Assembly (NCBI GenBank): GCA_964035545.1
Contig: OZ037765.1
Location: 34,981,504-35,045,503, forward strand
DNA length: 64,000 nucleotides
Source of the DNA: Bugula neritina
Taxonomy: Eukaryota; Bryozoa; Gymnolaemata; Cheilostomatida; Bugulidae
Direction: 5' to 3'
Shown: piece after piece, positions 40,101 through 49,700 of the stretch
Layout: the number at the start of each line of letters is the position of its first letter
How positions within the stretch are numbered: position 1 is the stretch's first letter
Translations under genes and position numbers: made by a program
Notes under the pieces: model-generated
Told to the model about the DNA's origin: nothing
Seen by the model: the letters and a program-made list of their open reading frames with translations, nothing else
Databases searched by the model: none

Positions 40101-42686
40101 ATGTGGAGACTAGCAGACGAGCTGCCGATGTGAGAGAAAGGCGTTCTGCCGTGAACCATCACCTCCGCCCTCTCCGGCAGACTCATCTGCAACAGGAAAC
40201 GCAGCACATTACAACTCGGAGACTAGCGGGTACTTGAAGTTATCTCCCCAACACTGCTACACGCTCTGCTACTCACACAGTGTTGGAGTGAATGTAATGT
40301 GTAATACAGTATACTACAATATAGTACAGTATAATACTGTATAATACTGTATAATACTGTATAATACTGTATAATGCTGTATAATGCTGTATAATACAGC
40401 ATGATACTGGAATACAACCTTTGTGAAGCTGCTGTCCTGTGAAAAGTTAGTGCCAGTTCCAGAAGCAGTGACTGATGAGTCGGAGAGAGGGGTGGGGACG
40501 GTGTCCATATCTGCAAGAGACAAGTGGCTGGTAACTGAGGCTACACAACTCAACAATACAAACAGAGAGCAGACATATACTCGGGCTACGAGATATTTGC
40601 AACTGAGGCTAGTTTTCTACTAGATATAGATAGCACGGCTTGGAGTTGTTTCCTCATGTTTATATTAAATAGCTAAAACAACACGTGTAGAGTTACTAGA
40701 GCAATATATCAACAGGTGTAGAGTTATTAGAGCAAGATATCAACACGTGTAGAGTTACTAGAGCAGTATATCAACAGGTGTAGAGTTACTAGAGAAAGAT
40801 ATCAACACGTGTAGAGTTAGGCTACTAGAGCAATATATCAACACGTGTAGAGTTACTAGAGCAGTATATCAACAGGTGTAGAGTTACTAGAGCAAGATAT
40901 CAACACGTGTAGAGTTACTAGAGCAAGATATCAACATGTGTAGAGTTACTAGAGCAATATATGAACACGTGTCGAGTTACTAGAGCAGTATATCAACACG
41001 TGTAGAGTCACTAGAGCAATATATCAACAGGTGTAGAGTTACTAGAGTCAACACCCACCCAAGTCGTAGTCGTAGTCACTGTCAGAGTCGTCCCCCTTGA
41101 GCAGGATTTGACTGTTGAGTTTAGTTCTGATGGATGAGATGTAGCGAGAGCAGAAGTCCAGACAGAGTTCGTGAACTTTCTCCAGTTCCAGCAGGTGTAT
41201 CCTCAGCACCTGTATGGCCTTCACCATCTACAGTACAGTACACTACAGTACAGTGCAGTACAGTGCAGTACAGTACAGTGCAGTACAGTACACTACAGTA
41301 CAGTGCACTACAGTACAGTGCAGTACAGTGCAGTACAGTACAGTACACTACAGTACAGTGCAGTACAGTACAGTGAAGTACAGTACAGTGCAAAACAGTA
41401 CAGTGCAGTGCAGTACAGTACAGTACAGTGAAGTACAGTGAAGTACACTACAGTACAGTACAGTGCAGTGCAGTGCAGTACAGTAGAGTGCAGTACAGTA
41501 CAGTGCAGTGCAGTACAGTACACTACAGTACAGTGAAGTACAGTGCAGTACAGTGCAGTGCAGTGCAGTGCAGTGCAGTGCAGTACAGTGCAGTACAGTG
41601 AAGTACAGTGAAGTACACTACAGTACAGTACAGTGAAGTACAGTGAAGTACAGTGCAGTACAGTACAGTGCAGTACAGTACAGTGCAGTACAGTACAGTG
41701 CAGTACAGTGCAGTGCAGTACAGTACACTACAGTACAGTACAGTGAAGTACAGTGAAGTACAGTGCAGTGCAGTACAGTGCAGTACAGTGCAGTGCAGTA
41801 CAGTGCAGTACAGTACAGTGAAGTACAGTGCAGTACAGTACAGTGCAGTACAGTGCAGTACAGTGCAGTACAGTACACTACAGTACAGTGCAGTACAGTG
41901 CAGTGCAGTACAGTACACTACAGTACAGTACAGTGAAGTACAGTGAAGTACAGTACAGTGCAGTGCAGTACAGTGCAGTGCAGTACAGTGCAGTACAGTA
42001 CAGTACAGTGCAGTACAGTACAGTACAGTGCAGTACAGTGCAGTGCAGTGCAGTACAGTACAGTACACACCACCTCAATAGATTACACAGCAGCTAGCTC
42101 TATATCAGTCATACAGTATATACTACGAGTCATACAGTATATACTATAAGTCATACAGTATATAATGTGAGTCATACATTATGAATGAGTCACATATAGT
42201 TTCATTAGACGAATTGGGAAGACGAATAACAATAGAAATCGTGGAAACCCAATATCAATGCTGGCGGAGCAAGCGATGACTCATGATGGACACAGCAGAC
42301 AGGTTAGTGGGCAGCCCTGTGAGCTTATAGGAAGGCGGGGGCGGAGGTGACATGTCTAAGTGATTTGGTGTTGAAATGAATACAGTTAGTTTCATAATGA
42401 AGAGACTGGAGAGAAGATAACTTCACACGAGTATTTAATAGTCTCTCACCAGGTTGTCCAGCTCATCATTCCCAGACACAAGGGAACCGGCAGCCGACTG
42501 GGAGCTCCAGCTGCTCTTCATTGCTGCCACAAACTCTGCCATCTGAGCATTGAAGACCCGGGTGGTGGTGACTTTGTCTATGTTGGCGGTGGCAGCTTCA
42601 CACTTCTCAAACAGCATGGAGAGGAGAGGGAAGAGGGGGTGTCGCAGTATTTGCTGCTTCTCAAGGTCCCAATTGGCAGCAGCCAT
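37146..42686 (-). CDS. PKNOX: PKNOX/PREP-type TALE homeobox transcription factor
   Basis: Eight exons in transcript order: 42686-42450, 41227-41059, 40510-40419, 40186-40087, 39889-39783, 38809-38663, 37932-37800 and 37426-37146. They join to 421 residues, close to the length of PKNOX1. The N-terminal MEIS/PREP domain ([18 protein letters not shown], and [17 protein letters not shown] with FCSRYI) contacts PBC partners. The homeodomain begins [20 protein letters not shown]; it has the three-residue TALE loop (P-Y-P in [10 protein letters not shown]) and recognition helix [19 protein letters not shown]. The RQAQRFWP motif after it is typical of PKNOX rather than MEIS. It should act in the nucleus with PBX-type proteins. 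An intron splits the homeodomain between HVV and HPYP. Most introns hold minisatellites, and one donor is triplicated (40031-40086). The C-terminal tail is serine-rich. Confidence 0.93.
37949..38589. repeat. 30-bp minisatellite in PKNOX-like intron 6
   Basis: About 21 copies of tatagatgggaggagtttac plus tgagacagga. On the transcribed (minus) strand each unit carries CCTGTCTCAG, an acceptor-like site. The array runs to within about 15 bases of the true acceptor CCGTGTTTCAG. Only A/G and C/G variants occur, so it is young. Confidence 0.95.
38934..39555. repeat. AGT trinucleotide array in PKNOX-like intron 5
   Basis: About 620 bp of AGT triplets with ACT, AAT and AGC variants. A larger period of about 168 bp is visible (39020-39187 repeats at 39188 onward). 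It gives poly-Ser, poly-Val and poly-Leu open frames in several frames; none is a gene. Confidence 0.95.
39908..40018. repeat. 12-bp minisatellite in PKNOX-like intron 4
   Basis: Nine copies of ggatatactgta, next to the acceptor of exon 5. The minus strand reads CCTACAG once per unit, similar to a 3' splice site. Confidence 0.92.
40031..40105 (-). repeat. Tandemly triplicated splice donor
   Basis: Three copies at 25-bp spacing of (minus strand) ACAG|GTGAGTGTAATATTCTG-type sequence; GTGAGT lies at 40086-40081, 40061-40056 and 40036-40031. The first is the donor of exon 4 of the PKNOX-like gene. The other two are equally strong copies in the intron. Confidence 0.88.
40305..40410. repeat. 10-bp minisatellite in PKNOX-like intron 3
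   Basis: About ten copies of actgtataat, ending about ten bases from the donor of exon 3. Confidence 0.9.
40675..41050. repeat. 31-bp minisatellite in PKNOX-like intron 2
   Basis: About 12 copies of gtgtagagttactagagcaa plus tatatcaacac, with CACGTG present in many units. It ends beside the exon-2 donor (GTGGGTGTTGACTC). Confidence 0.93.
41228..42064. repeat. Pentanucleotide CAGTA/CAGTG array in PKNOX-like intron 1
   Basis: About 167 pentamers, mostly CAGTA and CAGTG with some AAGTA and CACTA. The array touches the exon-2 acceptor, which on the minus strand reads TGTACTGTAG| and is itself made of array units. Cys/Tyr/Thr-rich and Gln/Tyr/Ser-rich frames here are periodic artefacts. Confidence 0.95.
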
Positions 42687-44243
42687 GTTTTGGGGAAGTC
42701 AGCTCATACGAGGAACAGAGTAGAGGGAGGGAGGAGTCATATTGCAACCTAAAATAGAGCAATATAATACACCTCCTATGTCTCCATCAGGTGCAACAGC
42801 ATACCCCATATGACAGATACTCAATCATGGGAAATTCCAAATTTAAAACTTGCCTATTGATGAAAAGATTGAATGTTTCTTGCAACTAAATATTGTAATA
42901 AATTATTAGTATAGTCAGTATATAGTGCAGTAACTGTTTCATTATGCACAATGATAATCATTATCAAGTTCAACAATGAATAATTAGTAATTCATGGAGA
43001 CAAAATATTAGAAGGCTGATAAAATGGCTAGAACCAATAGTACAACTTGATTTTAGTTTTAAAACTATTGGATGTGGTCTATAATTAATTTGTCATCATC
43101 ATTTGAAGTAAAAGTATCACATTATATGAGTATTAAAACTACTAATAATAAAGTTTATACCTTGAATAACTTAGTCTTAAGGCTTGCAAGTTAAATTTAT
43201 TGTAAGCAATACTAAATTACTAGTAGCAATAGTAACACTAGTAATATTTGTATTACTATTACTAATACTAATAGTAATACTATAACTAATACTATTACTA
43301 TTAGTATTACTATTAGTAAATCTAATACTAATAGTAATACTAATACCCATCAGACTTAGTCATAACTAATAGTTACTACTTACTAGTACTAGTAGTAGTA
43401 ATAGTAATACTAATACTATTAGTAATAGTATTAGTATTAGCATTACCAGCTACTATTACTATTAGTAATGATTAAGTATAATAATAATGGGTATTACAAT
43501 TACTATTACTGTATTACTATTAGTATTAGCATTATCAATAGATCTATTAATACTAATACTGATCAGTATTACTATTAAGTATTAGTATTACTAATACTGT
43601 AATAGTTATACTTATAGTTATAGTAATAGTAATAATAATATTTAATTTTATAGTTAAACTTGAAAGGTGAAGGTAATCATAATCATAATGTAGATGTTTA
43701 CATTTAATGATTTATGTATTATAACTTTGTATTTAATGCGAACATATTAGTTTCTATTTTATAAACGACGGATGAAATAGAAGTAGTTGGCTAGTTTTTC
43801 AGTGAGTTTAGTCACATGCTTCAGTTTACATGTGAGCACATGTTTTTGCAGATTATCTGTAAGTTTGATGGACAGTTCTCTCATCAATAGACGCTGTCAG
43901 TCTTTTGCAAAATGGCGATTGCGAACCTAAAAACCACGCCCTGTCAACTTTTTAACCAATCATGCACATAAGACGAAGTAGACTAAACTTTCGCCGTAAA
44001 AAGAGAATAGTAAGGGGCGTGGCCTCAACAAGCAGTTGTAAAGATTGGACAAATGCGTAATGAAAATAAGTTTATTAACTTTGGGATCAGCCTACCAGAA
44101 GGTCAAGGTTAAGACCAAATTTTCTCAACCGAGATAGATGGCATGTATATAAGTACCAGTATTGCCAAATGATATAAGTTGTAGAATTTTGTCTATGAAT
44201 TTTAAAGTTTTAATTTTCGTTCATTTCCTGGGCTCGTAAATTG

Positions 44244-44283
<40 letters not shown>

Positions 44284-45638
44284 CATAGTATTGAGCTGTT
44301 TTAATTACAATAATTTTAAGTTAGTGCTATTACTATTAGTATTTATATAAATCGAAAATATATATCGAAACCCCCAAAATTTGATTTAAATAAAAAGTTC
44401 ACGTCTAAGTTCCCGTTCTACGACTACTGGTACTACTAGTACTACGAGTACGTCTGGTCTACTACTACTACTACTACTACTACTACTAATAGTACTACTA
44501 CTACTAGTACTGTACTAGTACTGTACTAGTAGTACTACTATTGGTACTTCTACTTGTAGACTCTAGTTTTACTTCTACTCATACTGGCACTGTCATAGTG
44601 ATAGTAATACCTTACGGGCCTACTCATATTTCCACTGTTGTAGTAATAGTAAATGTAATACTAATATTAATACTTATAATAAATGTAATATTAATAATAA
44701 GTTATGGGTCATTTTACTTAATTTAGTACACACTGGATATCTTCAGTTTTTGGCTATTTTTCACAATTTAGCTGGTAATGAACATGGTCTTTTGGCCAAA
44801 ACTAGTAAAAAACCAATAAATACACCTGAATAATCAAAGTTCTTTTTAATTTTGCTTCATTTTCTAGGTTTTTTCCTAATTATTCAGCTAGTTTTAGTTA
44901 CGGATCGTTACGGTTTTTTCGTAACGGTCTGCACATATAGAATATTAAGTGCATATGACAATGACCTGTGCTTTAATGTTGGGGAATCCCCTTCCAGTCT
45001 TTTTTGTTATGCGTAGTTAAAACCAGCACATAAAAATAGCATGTATAGTAAATTTCAATTGATTTTGAGCAAACTTTATTGTTGGGTCATAAGTTGCTGG
45101 TGTGTACTAAATGAAGTAAACTGACTCTTATACTTTACTTGAAGGAATCTTTGGATATAATTAAAATTTTAATCAAACTTGAAAGATTGTAGTGTTTCAA
45201 GTTTTTACTTATAAAACTATCAACTTCAATTACGTGAACGTCAACGTGTGAAGTTTTTTAATATTGTGTGCGTTTTGCATGCAATTAAAAAGTTTTTAAA
45301 GACATATTTTTGCAATCTTGTAAAGATTTTTACAAACTACGTTGTTACTATTAAGGTACAAGGCTAAAGTTTAAATTTAATGAGTTACTGCTTTAATTTT
45401 TTTACCTAATCTCAATGTTTTTATCAGCTATCATCATGCCACTAAGTTTCCTATATCAATATTTAACAAAATTCATTTGCAGTTGCTTTATATCTGATTA
45501 TGTAGACCCAATACATGCTATTCACATATCATAATCATCCCATATTGTATTTGAATAGAGTAATGAAAATAGAATAAGCATCTGTGAAGTAAATTAACTC
45601 TGTTATTGAATGATTTTAGCTTGTGGACCGTCTGTTTG
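42687..45638. other. Divergent intergenic region between PKNOX-like and TRAPPC4 genes
   Basis: Should hold both promoters. Visible content: short repeats of agtcatacagtatata are not here but in the PKNOX intron; here there is a large TAATAC/TAGTAA triplet island (about 43200-43650), an ATT microsatellite (44248-44283), a second TAC/TAG island (about 44415-44535), and a hairpin at 44903-44929 pairing GATCGTTACG with CGTAACGGTC. A splice-acceptor-like ATTTTAG lies shortly before the TRAPPC4 start. No gene recognised. Confidence 0.6.
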
Positions 45639-48600
45639 ATGGCTGTGTACTCGGTGTTTGTGGTGAGCAGAGGGGGCAGTCTAATATATGACATAGACTA
45701 CAACGTGCCAAAGACCGGTGTAGAGAAGACATTTGGGTACCCACTGGACATCGTCCTCAAAGTGTTTGATGAGAAGTTGACTGTAGACTTTGGTGCTGGA
45801 GATGGAATCAAAAGTAGCATTTTGTGATTAACAAGTATTTTCTGTATATATAGTATACTTACTCTATACTGTATATAGTATACTTAGTATACTGTATATA
45901 GTATACTTACTCTATACTGTATATAGTATACTTACTCTATACTGTATATAGTATACTTACTATATTGTATATAGTATACTTACTCTATACTGTATATAGT
46001 ATACTTACTCTATACTGTATATAGTATACTTAGTATACTGTATATAGTATACTTACTCTATACTGTATATAGTATACTTACTCTATACTGTATATAGTAT
46101 ACTTACTATATTGTATATAGTATACTTACTATACTGTATATAGTATACTTACTCTATACTGTATATAGTATACTTACTCTATACTGTATATAGTATACTT
46201 ACTCTATACTGTATATAGTATACTTACTCTATACTGTATATAGTATACTTACTCTATACTGTATATAGTATACTTACTCTATACTGTATATAGTATACTT
46301 ACTCTATACTGTATATAGTATACTTACTATACTTACTATACTTACAGTCGGTCACTACTTACTCGCTGTCAATGGCCGACCTGTGCAGGGGACAGTGTTT
46401 GACGATGACAGAACTGATGTCAGAGAATTTCTCGGTCAGCAACAAAACTATCCAATCAGCTTGAAGTTTGGAAGAATTAAGTTGACGGTGAACGAGAAAA
46501 TAATGCTGGCTAGCATGTTTCACTCGTAAGTTGCGTTTGTAGATTCTTTTACTCAGAAGGTAGGAAATGTATTCATTGTTGACATTGGGACAGCAAAGCA
46601 GTTATAACTGCCTGACTAGATTGTTTTCTTATTAATTCTGATGGCTCCTTCATGTGATACTAACAACAGAGTCCAACTTATTATTATATTATAATATACT
46701 ATACAGTACAATGACATCTCATCTCACTGTTTACTCTGTAGGCTGTTTACTCTGTTACTGTAGGCTGTTTGCGTTTGGTTGTCAGCTTTCTCCAGAGGAG
46801 AGGTCTTCTGGGATACAGATTCTGGAGGCTGACACATTCAAACTACACTGTAGACAGACTCTAACAGGTGCCCTTTACTTGCACTATTTCTATGCTTACT
46901 TCTGCTTCCTATTTATACAGTGTTATGTAGATGTGATGTTTAGCAAGTTCAACAGGTGAGATGTTAGACTAGGTTCTCTTGTTGAGATGTTAGACTAGGT
47001 TCTCTTGTTGAGATGTTAGACTAGGTTCTCTTGTTGAGATGTTAGACTAGGTTCTCTTGTTGAGATGTTAGACTAGGTTCTCTTGTTGAGATGTTAGACT
47101 AGGTTCTCTTGTTGAGATGTTAGACTAGGTTCCCTTGTTGAGATGTTAGACTAGGTTCTCTTGTTGAGATGTTAGACTAGGTTCTCTTGTTGAGATGTTA
47201 GACTAGGTTCCCTTGTTGAGATGTTAGACTAGGTTCTCTTGTTGAGATGTTAGACTAGGTTCTCTTGTTGAGATGTTAGACTAGGTTCTCTTGTTGAGAT
47301 GTTAGACTAGGTTCCCTTGTTGAGATGTTAGACTAGGTTCCCTTGTTGAGATGTTAGACTAGGTTCTCTTGTTGAGATGTTAGACTAGGTTCTCTTGTTG
47401 CAGGTATAAAGTTTATAGTCCTCACAGACCCAAGACTACCGTATGTTGAGGGTCTACTGAAGCGTCTCTATGAACTTTACTCAGACTACGCCTTGAAAAA
47501 CCCGTATTATTCCATAGACATGCCAATAAGGTGAGAGTTATTAGAATATAGTATACTGTTATTAGAATATAGTAGGGGTAACGGGGGGGGGGGGGGGGGG
47601 CACAACGGGCCGAATTTTGCATTTGTTGCTCTCATTCGTCTGTTTTTCAAGTTACTAGTTCAATAATCTCTAGTCTTAATGCTACATCTGTTGTCTATTA
47701 CAGGTACCAGTTTGTTATTTCTATCTCTTTCACAACTTTCAGAATAAGGAAATTTTCATGACGAAAGAATTGGCCCATTGTGCCCCGGTACCGGGGTACA
47801 ATGGGCCACTGGGTGGAACACAACAAATATATTGAAATTTTGCGTATTTGGTTATATCTGATCTTTATTTATTTAATAATACAAATAAATAAAGATACTC
47901 TTTCAGATTTACAGCAAAATTCATGTTTTAGCTGTGAAGTTTGTGCCACTACGGATAGCAGAGGAAGGCAAAATCAAACGCACGTCACTCAGTTCTGCAT
48001 TATTATTACTGTTTAAAACTAAAAATGTTTTGTGATTTTCACTGCAGAGCAACGTTTATTAAAAAAAACTTTACTAAAATGTACTACAAAATTCTGAGTG
48101 AACTTTTTTCAATGAACTGTAGCTAAGGTGCATGCATGGCTGAGATTTGTGACTGGAGTACGGAAGGGAGAGGGGGGAGCAAATTAGCAAATCACAATTT
48201 ATTTCAGTCAAATGCATGTATATTCCTTCAATGGTGTAATATATAATGATTATCACGACTATCTACTAGTAGCAACAGCAGAGTGTTTTGTATTATGTAT
48301 AAAATGGCAAAGCTTTAACCTTACCAAATGTATGTATTAGGGGAGCTTCAACTTGTAGTTTTGTAGTCTTACCATAATGTCTTTGATACTTTACAAAAAG
48401 GTCAGAAATGGCTATATTTATAAATTTTAGTAACAGTTCAACCAACTTTTTGGGGAAACAAACTAATAACAGTGACCAGGGTGCAATAATCAGGTGGCCC
48501 ATTGTGCCCCGGTCAGCGTGGCCCATTGTGCCCCGTGTGGCCAAATCGAAAATAAATGTGCCTCAAGGAAAATTTATTCCAGTGTTTGCTGTTATACTAG

Positions 48601-49374
48601 TTAAGCATTGTAGAGACAAGCAATGGCAACAATATTAGTAAAATTTAGGCTTCTTGCCTTTGAGTGTAAAAAGTTATAAGACTTCAACGACATCCTAAAA
48701 AATTTACAAAAAGTAGGTAAAAACAGTTTTTTACCCGCCTTTTCAACACGTATGTTCCGCAAGTGTTGAAACTACAGAGGCTGAATAATTATGTCAATAT
48801 CTTTTTATGAAAAAAAATCACAACTCTAAGTCAATAAGTTCTCTGACAATTTGGCCGGCTTTTTGTACCCCTATGACCGTTGTGCCGCCGTTACCCCTAT
48901 ACAGTTATTAGAATATAATATACATGTTATTAGAATATAGTATACAGTTATTAGAATATAGTATGCAGTTATTAGAATATAATATACATGTTATTAGAAT
49001 ATAGTATACAGTTATTAGAATATAGTATGCAGTTATTAGAATATAATATACATGTTATTAGAATATAGTATACAGTTATTAGAATATAATATACATGTTA
49101 TTAGAATATAGTATACAGTTATTAGAATATAGTATACAGTTATTAAAATATAGTATACAGTTATTAGAATATAGTATACAGTTATTAGAATATAGTATAC
49201 AGTTATTAGAATATAGTATACAGTTATTAGAATATAGTATACTGAATGTTAGAAAATAATATACATGTTGATTTAGATTTTAGACAGACTCTTGCTTGCT
49301 GTTACAGATGTGACCTGTTTGACGAAAACCTGAAACTAAGTCTGGAGCAATACGAGAGAAGCTTGACCTCTTGA
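45639..49374 (+). CDS. TRAPPC4: TRAPP complex subunit 4 (synbindin/Trs23)
   Basis: Five exons: 45639-45813, 46348-46525, 46764-46867, 47404-47530 and 49308-49374. They join to 216 residues (family about 219). The start [13 protein letters not shown] aligns with the conserved MAIFSVYVVNKAG; an upstream in-frame ATG at 45609 is probably not used. Key family segments are present: [71 protein letters not shown] and [13 protein letters not shown]. The protein is a longin-fold core subunit of TRAPP, which activates Rab1/Ypt1 in ER-Golgi traffic. Introns 1, 3 and 4 are dominated by minisatellites, and intron 4 also holds a MITE. The exon-3 acceptor is preceded by a near copy (TCTGTAG|GCTGTTTAC). It is convergent with the SRRM2-like gene. 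Confidence 0.95.
45838..46340. repeat. 24-25-bp minisatellite in TRAPPC4 intron 1
   Basis: About 20 copies of tatactgtatatagtatact plus TACTC. It begins about 25 bases after the donor and runs into the acceptor ACTATACTTACAG, which looks like a modified unit end. Confidence 0.93.
46956..47398. repeat. 26-bp minisatellite in TRAPPC4 intron 3
   Basis: About 17 copies of gagatgttagactaggttct plus CTTGTT. The first unit forms a strong donor-like AACAG|GTGAGA at 46951-46960. The last merges into the true acceptor GGTTCTCTTGTTGCAG at 47403. Confidence 0.94.
47532..47574. repeat. 21-bp minisatellite, part left of the MITE
   Basis: Two copies of the ttattagaatatagtata(ctg) unit, interrupted by the MITE at the TA of a unit. 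Confidence 0.85.
47575..48897. mobile_element. 1.3-kb MITE-like element with TA target duplication
   Basis: It has terminal inverted repeats: the left end reads GGGGTAACG(G)n then CACAACGGGCC, and the inverted right end reads GGGGTAACGGCGGCACAACGG. It is flanked on both sides by TA (47573-47574 and 48898-48899) and inserted within a unit of the 21-bp minisatellite. A run of about 18 G has expanded in the left repeat. Internal copies of GGCCCATTGTGCCCCG form a 38-bp palindrome at 47771-47808 and two direct repeats at 48494-48535. No transposase frame is present, so it is non-autonomous. A TA duplication suggests a Tc1/mariner-like or similar DDE transposase, but the family is not established. 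Confidence 0.88.
48900..49255. repeat. 21-bp minisatellite, part right of the MITE
   Basis: About 17 copies of cagttattagaatatagtat(a), continuing the array split by the MITE in TRAPPC4 intron 4. Confidence 0.93.
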
Positions 49375-49455
49375 CCTCACCCGCTTTTCTCAGAATTTTA
49401 TTTAAATTTATATTTTATTATACATTATTGCGTTGCTTTATGTAAATACAGCATG

Positions 49456-49461
49456 AATAAA
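49456..49461 (+). terminator. Poly(A) signal AATAAA of TRAPPC4
   Basis: AATAAA 82 bases after the stop codon, followed by a T-rich stretch. Minus-strand ATTAAA motifs for the convergent gene lie at 49473-49478 and 49482-49487. Confidence 0.65.
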
Positions 49462-49700
49462 AAAGTATTGTTTTTAATCAATTTAATTACATGTACATTA
49501 TTGATAACGCATTACTAAAAGCATAGAAAGGAATGTCTTCCAATATCTTCAATACTGCACAGCCATGGCAAAGGTGCAAAGGTTTTCGTTCTCCTTGAGC
49601 TGTCATGAAAGTATATACATATACATACATATGGCTAACGTTATTACTGAATATATACAGAACTACAAATTCACAGCCCTTTCATGTCGGGATCATGACT

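Noticed and set aside
41121-42149. Many Cys/Thr/Tyr- or Gln/Tyr/Ser-rich open frames
   Set aside because: All come from the CAGTA/CAGTG pentamer array in PKNOX-like intron 1.
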